Below are positions 1 to 6,592 of a DNA stretch of 8,386 nt, piece by piece. Position 1 is the first letter of the stretch. The number at the start of each line of letters is the position of its first letter. The notes beneath the pieces are model-generated. The model worked only from the letters and a program-made list of their open reading frames with translations, was not told the DNA's origin and made no database searches. Source of the stretch: an uncultured Synechococcus sp. Lineage in GTDB: Bacteria; Cyanobacteriota; Cyanobacteriia; PCC-6307; Cyanobiaceae. Where the stretch lies: the NCBI GenBank assembly GCA_913040905.1, contig CAJWIC010000050.1, positions 1 to 8,386 on the forward strand, given 5' to 3'. Position numbers and translations under genes: made by a program.

Positions 1-1292
1 CAATCGGTTGGTCGGCGGTCCGGATGTTCATCCTGATGCTGGCGGCCTATGTGGTGGCATCGGCAATCGTGACGCCTTACATCCGGCGAGCATCGAAGCA
101 GAGAGTCCGCTACTCGCGGCGAATCAACATGATTTTGATGGAATCATTGCGTTCCATGCGTGATGTTCATCTTTATTCGGCAGATCGTTATTTCTTGGAT
201 GGCTTTTCTCGCAATGGAATTGTCGCCAAGCGTTACGAGCGTCTTGTGAAATTGCTGCCTGATGTGCCGAGGTTCCTGATTGAGCCGGCGGCGATCACAA
301 TTTTGTTTGCTGCAGGTTTGGCGCCGGTTGTTATCTCAGGCGATGTTGGAAATGTGCGTGATTCGATTCCGGCTATTGTTGCTGTTCTGATTACGTTGAC
401 GAGGATTTCTGCGCCGCTGCAGAATACATTTCGCAATCTCAATAAGTTGCGTGGTGGTTTGCCTGATATCAAAGATGCCTTGGAGCTTTTGTCACTCTCT
501 CCCCAGCGATTGCTCTTGGATGCTGACTGTGTTCCCACTCCTTCGGGGGTGATGCCGCGGCGTTCGATTCAGTTGGATCATGTCACCTTTCAATATCAGA
601 ATAGTTCGACGGAAGTATTACGTGCCATTTCGATGACGATTCCTGTGGGGTCTCGTATCGCTTTGGTCGGCCGTACCGGAAGCGGTAAAACCACGATCGC
701 CCATATTCTGCTTGGTCTGTATCAACCAACCTCAGGCGAGTTGCGCCTCGATGGGTTGGCTGTAGCACCTGAAGAGATGCCCGCATGGCAAGCCAACTGT
801 GCGTTGGTTCCGCAGGATATTCGGCTTTTGGATAGCAGCCTGAGGGAAAATGTTGCCTTCGGGGTGCACCCTGACGAGATTGATGATGCCAAGGTGTGGT
901 CAGCCCTTGAGTCAGCCCAATTCGATGAAGCTGTGGCGGATATGACCCATGGCCTCTACACCATCATCGGGGAAGATGGGGTCAAGCTTTCCGGTGGTCA
1001 GCGCCAGCGCCTTTCCCTGGCTCGGGCCTTCTATCGCGAAGCCAAGGTGTTGGTCTTGGATGAGGCAACGAGTGCTTTGGACAATCGGACTGAGCACGAT
1101 GTGATGCAAGCCCTTGATCTGATTGGTCGTCGGTGCACAACCATTGTGATCGCCCACCGGCTTTCCACGGTGCGAAAATGCGATCGTATTTACGAGGTGG
1201 ATGGTGGCGTGATCAAGGCCCAGGGAGATTACGAATCCCTTTGCTCCACATCAGATAGCTTTCGTGATATGAACCGGCTGGAGTTGAGCTGA
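1..1292 (+). CDS. ABC exporter, fused permease-ATPase (PglK/MsbA-like), 5' partial
   Basis: The reading frame is open to the left edge, so the N-terminal part (about TM1-TM3) is missing; about 429 residues are visible against roughly 580-600 for the family. Numbering from the Met at base 24, the rest of the membrane domain shows hydrophobic segments near 1-19, 84-104 and 114-130 (TM4-TM6 by analogy with MsbA). A segment PRFLIEP at 82-88 recalls PglK-type flippases. The ATPase domain is complete: A-loop Tyr191, Walker A GRTGSGKT 216-223, Q-loop Gln264, signature LSGGQ 322-326, Walker B ending Asp346-Glu347, D-loop SALD 350-353 and H-loop His378. All catalytic residues are present, so it should be active as a homodimer in the inner membrane. 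Its stop abuts the next start, placing it in an operon with glycosyltransferases; flipping or exporting a lipid-linked glycan is the likeliest role. The substrate is inference, and peptide or lipid export is possible. Confidence 0.93.
   Translation, partial: IGWSAVRMFILMLAAYVVASAIVTPYIRRASKQRVRYSRRINMILMESLRSMRDVHLYSADRYFLDGFSRNGIVAKRYERLVKLLPDVPRFLIEPAAITILFAAGLAPVVISGDVGNVRDSIPAIVAVLITLTRISAPLQNTFRNLNKLRGGLPDIKDALELLSLSPQRLLLDADCVPTPSGVMPRRSIQLDHVTFQYQNSSTEVLRAISMTIPVGSRIALVGRTGSGKTTIAHILLGLYQPTSGELRLDGLAVAPEEMPAWQANCALVPQDIRLLDSSLRENVAFGVHPDEIDDAKVWSALESAQFDEAVADMTHGLYTIIGEDGVKLSGGQRQRLSLARAFYREAKVLVLDEATSALDNRTEHDVMQALDLIGRRCTTIVIAHRLSTVRKCDRIYEVDGGVIKAQGDYESLCSTSDSFRDMNRLELS
1280..1283 (+). 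promoter_or_regulatory. Shine-Dalgarno site for the first glycosyltransferase
   Basis: GGAG lies 9 nt before the ATG at 1293, inside the last codons of the ABC exporter gene. It supports 1293 as the start even though the two genes abut with no spacer. Confidence 0.5.
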
Positions 1293-2474
1293 ATGGGTAG
1301 AAAGCCAGACATTCTTTTGCTGGCTACGGCGGATTGGGACCATCCCCTATGGACCAACAAGCAGCATGTCGCCTGTTCTCTGGCAGCCCGTGGACATCGC
1401 GTGTTGTATGTGGAGTCCCTGGGTTTGCGCGCAATTCAGCCAACGGGTCGCGATTGGTCCCGGGTTTGGAAGCGTTTGTTGCGGGCCTTTCAATCGCCCA
1501 GGCCAGTGCGTCCAGGGATTTGGGTTTGTTCTCCGTTGGTTCTCCCTGGTGTCACGCAAGGACCGTTGTATCGATTGAATCGTTGGCTGTTGAATGCAAC
1601 CTTGGCCTGGATGCGGCTTCGGCTTGGTTTGCAAAGGCCATGGTTGTGGACCTATAGCCCGCTCACCCTGAAGTTTTTGGATCCAGAGCAGTTCAGTTTG
1701 TGTGTTTATCACGCTGTGGATGCTGTTCAAGAGCAGCCATGCATGCCGCGTGGTGTGATTGAGCGACAGGAGAGATTGTTGTGTGCTGCGGTGGATCAGG
1801 TGTTTGTCACATCACCTCAATTGCGTCGTCAGCTCACCCCGGTGTCCAGGCGTCTTCGCTTTGATCCCAATGTCGTTGACCAGGAGCATTTTGCGACGGC
1901 GATGGCATTCGATAAGAAAGACCTCCCGAGGGATCTCGCGGCTATACCCGAGCCAAGGGTCGGCTTTATCGGTGCAATCAGTACCTACAAGCTTGATGTT
2001 GCTTTGGTGGCTGCCATCGCTGGAGCGCATCCTTCCTTGAACTTTGTGTTTATTGGGCCGCAGGGGGAGGGTGAGATGAGCACTGATCTCTCTTTGTGGA
2101 AAGATAGACCGAATATTCATCTTCTGGGTCCAAGGCCTTATCAGGAGTTGCCGGGCTATTGCGCTGGATTTCAGTGTGGCTGGTTGCCTCTGCAGCGCAA
2201 CGCTTATACCCAGGCGATGTTCCCGATGAAATTTTTTGAGTATCTCGCTGCTGGTTTGCCTGTCGTGGCGACATCGATTGATGCCCTGCAAGAGTTTCAA
2301 TCTGCTGCTTGGTTGTGCGAGCCAGAGCAGAACGCGTTCTCCAAGGCTCTGGTGGGGTGCATCCAGGGAGAAGGGCCAGCGCGCTCAGTGCGCCTCGCCT
2401 TGGCGCGTCAGCACACCTACACGGCGCGAACGGAGCGCATGATGCAAACCCTTCGGGAGGGGGGATTGTTGTGA
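1293..2474 (+). CDS. GT4-like (GT-B fold) glycosyltransferase
   Basis: This 393-residue protein has the usual length of a single GT-B retaining glycosyltransferase and no signal peptide, so it should act at the cytoplasmic face of the membrane. The N-terminal domain opens with a Rossmann strand (DILLLAT, 6-12), then NKQHVACSLAARGHRVLYVE at 22-41, typical of the acceptor domain. YHAVDAVQEQP (139-149) matches the position of the YDxVDD-type motif in TuaH-like GT4 enzymes. The C-terminal donor domain starts near GFIGAIS (224-230), with FIGP 253-256 and MKFFEYLAAGLPVVAT at 312-327. Glu316 is the second Glu of the EX7E motif; the first Glu position is Ala308, as I recall is common in this subfamily. 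The start abuts the exporter stop and has a GGAG upstream. It presumably adds one sugar to a surface glycan; donor and acceptor cannot be read from the sequence. Confidence 0.9.
   Translation: MGRKPDILLLATADWDHPLWTNKQHVACSLAARGHRVLYVESLGLRAIQPTGRDWSRVWKRLLRAFQSPRPVRPGIWVCSPLVLPGVTQGPLYRLNRWLLNATLAWMRLRLGLQRPWLWTYSPLTLKFLDPEQFSLCVYHAVDAVQEQPCMPRGVIERQERLLCAAVDQVFVTSPQLRRQLTPVSRRLRFDPNVVDQEHFATAMAFDKKDLPRDLAAIPEPRVGFIGAISTYKLDVALVAAIAGAHPSLNFVFIGPQGEGEMSTDLSLWKDRPNIHLLGPRPYQELPGYCAGFQCGWLPLQRNAYTQAMFPMKFFEYLAAGLPVVATSIDALQEFQSAAWLCEPEQNAFSKALVGCIQGEGPARSVRLALARQHTYTARTERMMQTLREGGLL
2456..2460 (+). promoter_or_regulatory. Strong Shine-Dalgarno site that fixes a GTG start
   Basis: GGAGG sits 10 nt before the GTG at 2471, in a G-rich stretch at the end of the preceding gene. 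It is the best ribosome-binding site in the window. It decides the start of the GT-A gene at 2471, not at upstream in-frame codons. Confidence 0.65.
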
Positions 2475-3463
2475 GCGAGACCACAGCATTCAGAATCAGC
2501 ATCTTGACGGTGTGCATGAACCGTCAGATTCACCTCAGGCAGTCTGCACAACATCTGTCTGCACTGTCTCAGCATGATGAGCATCTGATTGTGGATTGGA
2601 GCAGTGCTGATCCGCTGCAGCGCAGCGAATTGCCTCTTGATCCTCGGATTCGATTGCACCGCGTTGAAGGGGAAGGACAATGGAATCTGTGTCGGGCTTA
2701 TAACTTTGCGGCGTCTCGATCAACTGGATCGATCTTGCTGAAGCTTGATGCTGATAGTTGGCTCGATCCTGCACTTGAGCTTGAACAGTTGCTCCAGCAA
2801 GCCCCCATTTGGTTGGGGTCAGGCTCCGGGGGAACGGCTGGTCAATGGTTGATGGAACGCGGCTCTTTTGATGCTGTCGGAGGATTTAATGAACGAATGT
2901 CGGGCTGGGGTTTTGATGACAAGGATTTATGTGCACGACTGGTTATGCAGTTTGGTGCTCAGGTGAAAACATTGCCGCCTGGTGCGCTTCAGGCCATCCA
3001 TCACAGCGATTCTGTGCGGGTTGGTGGTCGCCTGGGCCAGCCGATCAAGGCGTTTGCGCGTCACCAGGCTCTCGCGGCTCTCCGTGCCTCTCGGCTGAAC
3101 AATCGCATGGTGGCCGCGGAATGTCCCTGGGGGCGGACGTCGATTGCAACGCAGTATCGGTTGGTCTCTGGTCCGCCGTCGGATTCGGTCTGGTGTGCCG
3201 ATGAAGCAACAATTCCACAGTTGCCCTTGTCTGTTGACCGTTCCCTGCGGCAGCAGCGTCGTCGCACGTTCTGGAACGTGTTGCTGGCGATTCCCGATGC
3301 AGCCCTGGAGCAGCTGCCGCTCAAGCTGCTTCCCCCTGATTGTTCTGGTCAGTGGAGGGTGCGCTGGTGGCATCGGTTGTATTGGTCCACGATCCGTCGG
3401 TTGTTGTTGCTTCCAGTTGTGATCTTGGGATGCCTCAAGGGCAGTGGTCGTCTGCTTCGATGA
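2471..3463 (+). CDS. GT-A glycosyltransferase, galactosyltransferase-type C-terminal motif (first paralogue)
   Basis: The start is taken as GTG, which overlaps the preceding stop by 4 nt (GTGA) and follows a good GGAGG; this gives 330 residues. The frame is open further upstream, but that extension would lie inside the preceding gene and is low-complexity. The N-terminus begins with the GT2-like strand ISILTVCMNR (9-18). The nucleotide/metal motif is LDAD (92-95, DxD-like Asp93 and Asp95). GGFNERMSGWGFDDKD (137-152) is the Glyco_transf_7C/galactosyltransferase motif with acidic catalytic or metal residues, followed by HHSD (177-180). The tail has a basic-aromatic helix, RVRWWHRLYWSTIRRL (296-311), then hydrophobic LLLPVVILG, suggesting membrane contact. 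It is paralogous over its whole length to the gene at 6572-7519, which is about 15 residues shorter. Inverting transfer from a nucleotide sugar is expected; the sugar is unknown. Confidence 0.88.
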   Translation: MSETTAFRISILTVCMNRQIHLRQSAQHLSALSQHDEHLIVDWSSADPLQRSELPLDPRIRLHRVEGEGQWNLCRAYNFAASRSTGSILLKLDADSWLDPALELEQLLQQAPIWLGSGSGGTAGQWLMERGSFDAVGGFNERMSGWGFDDKDLCARLVMQFGAQVKTLPPGALQAIHHSDSVRVGGRLGQPIKAFARHQALAALRASRLNNRMVAAECPWGRTSIATQYRLVSGPPSDSVWCADEATIPQLPLSVDRSLRQQRRRTFWNVLLAIPDAALEQLPLKLLPPDCSGQWRVRWWHRLYWSTIRRLLLLPVVILGCLKGSGRLLR

Positions 3464-4344
3464 TGGGATCTTGGCTGCGGCGTGGCTGGCGTCGATGGCG
3501 TGCCTGGCGCCATCGTGCGCGTTGTTCAGAGCTCAGTCATCGGATTAATGCTGCCCTGCAGGACCATGATCTGGTTGGCGCCGTGGAAGGTTTGCAGCAG
3601 CAATTGCGCTTGGATTGTTCCCATGATGTGGAGCGTCTGCTCTTTGTGAGGCAATCAAGGCCTGCTTCGCAGCGCATGAGCCTGAATTTATTCATGGCCA
3701 TGGATCGCTTGTCTCATCTGCGTGATCATCATCAGTTCTATGTGCTGATCGCGATGGTCCATAGCGCTTTGCAGCTTGATGATGCTTCCTGTCTCTCTGA
3801 ACTCAAGCCACGGTTGTGCCTAGCGGCCTGCTTGGAGTGTGTTTCATCAAAGCAATTGATCGTTCCTGGCCGGAATCGTGAGCATCCCTTTAAACAACTG
3901 ATTTCAGCACGATCTTGCTTGCTTCAGGTGGAATTGCGTGATCGGAATATGGTGGCTTGTCAGCACATTGCCTGCGCCAACCTTGAGTTGCTGGAAACGC
4001 TTCCATGGACCAAATTGCCGGCTGATGTACTGCTGCGCAGCACCACAAATCTTGTCAAAGCGCTGTTGCCCTGTTGTGTGCTGGAACAGCAGCGTGGCCG
4101 TCTCCAGGCATGTTTGTCTCGGCTCGAACAGCACCTCCGTGGGGCACGTTTTGACGCGTTGCGTTCCGCCGCACGGGAGGATCACCTCACCTTTTTGCGC
4201 TCGGTCTTGGCTTGGTTGGATGCGGTCAAGACCAACGGTGAGAGCAGCGAATTGCTCAACCAGCTGCGCCCTTGGTTGCTGAGTAACGATGCAGTGTCGG
4301 TTCGGGCCGGAGTGCAGCAGTTGACCTGGACGGTGTTGGCTTAA
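3460..4344 (+). CDS. Uncharacterised, probably all-helical protein of a glycan operon
   Basis: I do not recognise this 294-residue protein. The ATG at 3460 overlaps the previous stop (ATGA), and a second ATG follows at 3463; no Shine-Dalgarno is evident, so translation probably relies on coupling. The frame continues upstream to a TTG at 3340, but that would lie within the preceding gene. The first 22 residues are extremely Arg/Trp-rich (8 Arg, 4 Trp) and look like an interfacial membrane or polyanion-binding segment. The rest reads as successive amphipathic helices with little beta propensity, no Gly-rich nucleotide motif, no DxD and no EX7E, so it does not look like a glycosyltransferase. 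It contains 12 Cys, with a cluster at 120-127. There is no clear transmembrane helix or signal peptide. Its place between glycosyltransferases suggests an accessory or scaffolding role (helical-repeat type), but that is guesswork. Coding status is supported by the tight packing and the clean 5-nt gap to the next gene. Confidence 0.75.
   Translation: MMGSWLRRGWRRWRAWRHRARCSELSHRINAALQDHDLVGAVEGLQQQLRLDCSHDVERLLFVRQSRPASQRMSLNLFMAMDRLSHLRDHHQFYVLIAMVHSALQLDDASCLSELKPRLCLAACLECVSSKQLIVPGRNREHPFKQLISARSCLLQVELRDRNMVACQHIACANLELLETLPWTKLPADVLLRSTTNLVKALLPCCVLEQQRGRLQACLSRLEQHLRGARFDALRSAAREDHLTFLRSVLAWLDAVKTNGESSELLNQLRPWLLSNDAVSVRAGVQQLTWTVLA
3487..3513 (+). repeat. Three 9-nt repeats encoding Trp-Arg-x
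   Basis: Three consecutive 9-nt units each begin TGGCG (at 3487, 3496 and 3505). They are in frame and encode WRR, WRA and WRH near the N-terminus of the uncharacterised protein. Only the first five or six bases of each unit are conserved. Confidence 0.6.
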
Positions 4345-4349
4345 CGGGT

Positions 4350-6575
4350 ATGGCGCGAATTGCAGTTCATTTGCATCAACTCAGCCTCGGTGGCGCAGAA
4401 CGAATCACCGTGATGTGGTGCCAATGGTTGGTGGCAATGGGGCACCACGTTCAGTTGTTTTTGGGCCAATCGGATGGGAGTGAGTTTTTCACACCGCCCG
4501 CTTCTGTTCAGGTCATCCGTCGCCCTGCTGGGATCCTGAGTGTGATCTGGTTGCGTCAATCCTTGCTCCAGAACCCGCCGGATCTATGCATCGGGATGAC
4601 AACACGCCCTGCCGTGAATCTCTTGTTGGCGAGTGTGGGGTGTCGTTGGCCCGTGGTTGTTGCGGAGCGCAACTACCCTCCGTCGCATCCACAGCCGTTG
4701 ATCTGGTCATTGCTGCGCCGTTTCTTCTATCCGGCCGCTGCATTGCATGTGGTTCAGACGCAGCGGATTGCCGACTGGTTGCATCAATCAGGCCTGACCT
4801 CCAAGAGTGTCGTGGTGCCCAATCCAGTGGTTTGGCCCCTGCCCGTTCAGGATCCGATCCTGCAGCCCGACGATTTCATGTCGTCTGATGTGCGGGTTGT
4901 CCTTGCGATGGGGACCAAGCCCTTTCAAAAGGGTTTCGACCGACTGTTGGGGGCGTTTCAGGAGCTTGCACCCTGTTATCCCGATCTGGTGCTGGTGTTG
5001 GTGGGTGTTCACCCCGATCATCCGGATCTTGCTGCTCCCCTCCAGCGGATGGGGCCTCTGCGGCCAAGAATCGTGCTGCCCGGTCGTGTGGGAAATCCTG
5101 CTGATTGGTATCAAAGGGCTGATTTGTTTGTACTCAGCTCTCGATATGAGGGAAGTCCCAATGTGCTTCTTGAAGCGATGGCCGCTGGCTGTCCCTGTCT
5201 GGCGGTGGACTGCCCAACAGGCCCTCGCGAGGTGATTCGCCATGGAGAGAATGGATGGCTGCTCCCGGAGCGGAGCGATGCTCTTGATCTCGCCAGGGGG
5301 ATCGAGACCTGTTTGAACCAACCGGCTCAATCCCGTCGATTCGGCCAGAGCGCGCGTGACATCCGTGATCAGTTCTCACCCGCCAAGGTTCAAGCCATGT
5401 TTCAGCGGTCATTGGAGCCATTGTTGAAGCCACGGGTGCTGGTTTTTGTGCCAACGCGGCGTTCGCCGACAGAAACTTTTGTGCGGGCCAATCTGGCGCG
5501 TATGCCCCTGGCTCAGATTGTGTACGTCGGTGATGAATGGGGCGGGTGGAAGCATCCAGGCCAGATGGCCTATGGGTTGGCCATTGTGGTGAGCAAGGCC
5601 ATGACGCGGCTGGGCTGGCACCGCTTAGCCAGTTGGCCAGCAGCCTGTGTTGCCTTCCTGTTGATTCACCGGCATCGCGCTGATGTGGTCTTGGCGGAAT
5701 TCGGTTTTCATGCAGTCCGCGTCATGGATGCATGTGCGTGGTCCGATGTTCCTTTGGTGGTGCATTTTCGGGGCTCCGATGCATCGGCCCATCGACGCTT
5801 GACCTTGCTGCGCGAGCGTTATCGCCGTCTGATGTGTCTTTCGTCCGCCTTATTGGCCAAAAGCCAGGTGATGAAGGATGTTCTGGTGGGGTTGGGGGCG
5901 GATCCAGAGGCGGTCACGATCACCCCATCGGGGGCCGATGAAACCGTGTTCCATGCGGATGATCCCGCCAGGCAGCCGGCCCACGTGCTGTTTGTCGGCA
6001 GGCTGATTGAGAAAAAGGGGCCATTGGATGCCCTTGAGGCCTTTGCCCAGGCACGCCAGCTGGCGCAAGAACCGTTGAGGGCTGAGATGCGGCTCCGTGT
6101 TGTGGGGGATGGTCCCTTGCAACTGGCAATGCAGCGGCGCATGAACGAGCTGGGTTTGCAGGGATGCGTTGATGTTCTGGGGGTTCAGCCGCCAGAAGCT
6201 GTGGCGGAGTGGATGCGCCAAAGTCGCTGTTTGCTTCTTCCGTCGCACATCGCCTCCGATGGCGATGCGGAGGGGTGCCCCGTCGTCGTTCTGGAGGCGC
6301 AATTGTCCGGGCTGCCGGTCGTCTCGACGCGGCATGCTGGAATCCCTGAGGTGGTTCTGGACGGAACGACGGGGTTGTTGGTTGAAGAAGGTGACGTTGC
6401 AGGATTGGCGCAGGCCTTGGTGTTGATGTGTCGTGATCCGCAGCGGGCCAAGCAGCTGGGTTCAGCGGGGCGTGCGCGGGTGATGCGTCACTTCACGGTT
6501 GACCATCATGTGAAGACGGTTGCTGATGTTCTGTCGCGGGTGGTTTCTCGTCAACAACAGCAGGCTGATCGATGA
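4350..6575 (+). CDS. Fusion of two GT4 glycosyltransferases in tandem
   Basis: At 741 residues this is about twice the length of a GT4 enzyme, and it contains two full GT-B units. Unit 1 (about 1-358) has LGGAER (13-18, acceptor-domain Gly loop), AERNYP (105-110), the donor-domain start VVLAMGTKPFQKGFD (183-197), and EGSPNVLLE (267-275) with both EX7E glutamates. Its conserved Arg before the Lys-Gly loop appears to be Thr189. Unit 2 (about 361-741) starts at VLVFVP (363-368), then TETFVRANL (374-382), FRGSD (473-477), VGRLIEKKG (549-557, canonical Arg551 and Lys556) and EGCPVVVLE (641-649, EX7E intact). The joint is short, about residues 358-362. The start ATG lies 5 nt after the previous stop; the stop overlaps the next start (ATGA). 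One polypeptide probably performs two successive sugar additions at the cytoplasmic membrane face. Unit 2 recalls WcaL-type exopolysaccharide transferases. Donor sugars are unknown. Confidence 0.92.
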   Translation: MARIAVHLHQLSLGGAERITVMWCQWLVAMGHHVQLFLGQSDGSEFFTPPASVQVIRRPAGILSVIWLRQSLLQNPPDLCIGMTTRPAVNLLLASVGCRWPVVVAERNYPPSHPQPLIWSLLRRFFYPAAALHVVQTQRIADWLHQSGLTSKSVVVPNPVVWPLPVQDPILQPDDFMSSDVRVVLAMGTKPFQKGFDRLLGAFQELAPCYPDLVLVLVGVHPDHPDLAAPLQRMGPLRPRIVLPGRVGNPADWYQRADLFVLSSRYEGSPNVLLEAMAAGCPCLAVDCPTGPREVIRHGENGWLLPERSDALDLARGIETCLNQPAQSRRFGQSARDIRDQFSPAKVQAMFQRSLEPLLKPRVLVFVPTRRSPTETFVRANLARMPLAQIVYVGDEWGGWKHPGQMAYGLAIVVSKAMTRLGWHRLASWPAACVAFLLIHRHRADVVLAEFGFHAVRVMDACAWSDVPLVVHFRGSDASAHRRLTLLRERYRRLMCLSSALLAKSQVMKDVLVGLGADPEAVTITPSGADETVFHADDPARQPAHVLFVGRLIEKKGPLDALEAFAQARQLAQEPLRAEMRLRVVGDGPLQLAMQRRMNELGLQGCVDVLGVQPPEAVAEWMRQSRCLLLPSHIASDGDAEGCPVVVLEAQLSGLPVVSTRHAGIPEVVLDGTTGLLVEEGDVAGLAQALVLMCRDPQRAKQLGSAGRARVMRHFTVDHHVKTVADVLSRVVSRQQQQADR

Positions 6576-6592
6576 CATCACCATCGATCAGC
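6564..6592 (+). promoter_or_regulatory. Perfect 11-bp inverted repeat at the stop/start junction
   Basis: Bases 6564-6574 (GCTGATCGATG) are exactly complementary to 6582-6592 (CATCGATCAGC), with a 7-nt loop. The left arm contains the whole start codon of the downstream gene (6572-6574) and most of the stop codon of the upstream gene. In mRNA this would hide the start until a ribosome finishing the upstream gene opens it, which would enforce translational coupling. That role is inferred. The arms share the palindrome ATCGAT, so part of the pairing follows from two copies of one hexamer. Confidence 0.5.

Noticed and set aside
2454..2465. G-rich run at the end of the first glycosyltransferase as a programmed slippage site
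   Set aside because: The frame ends normally a few codons later, and the run is fully explained as a ribosome-binding site for the next gene.
2309..2470. In-frame upstream extension of the first GT-A gene (54 extra codons)
   Set aside because: It lies wholly inside the preceding glycosyltransferase gene, encodes a low-complexity Ala/Gly/Arg stretch absent from the paralogue, and the GTG at 2471 has a much better ribosome-binding site.
3340..3459. Upstream TTG start for the uncharacterised helical protein
   Set aside because: This would overlap the conserved tail of the previous gene by 124 bases. The ATG at 3460 forms the same ATGA junction seen elsewhere in the operon.
4788..5330. Long minus-strand open frame inside the fusion gene (also others, such as 1812-2300 and 5850-6335)
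   Set aside because: These are antisense to strongly motif-supported glycosyltransferase genes, and their translations show no recognisable domain. Skewed codon usage of the sense gene explains the open antisense frames.
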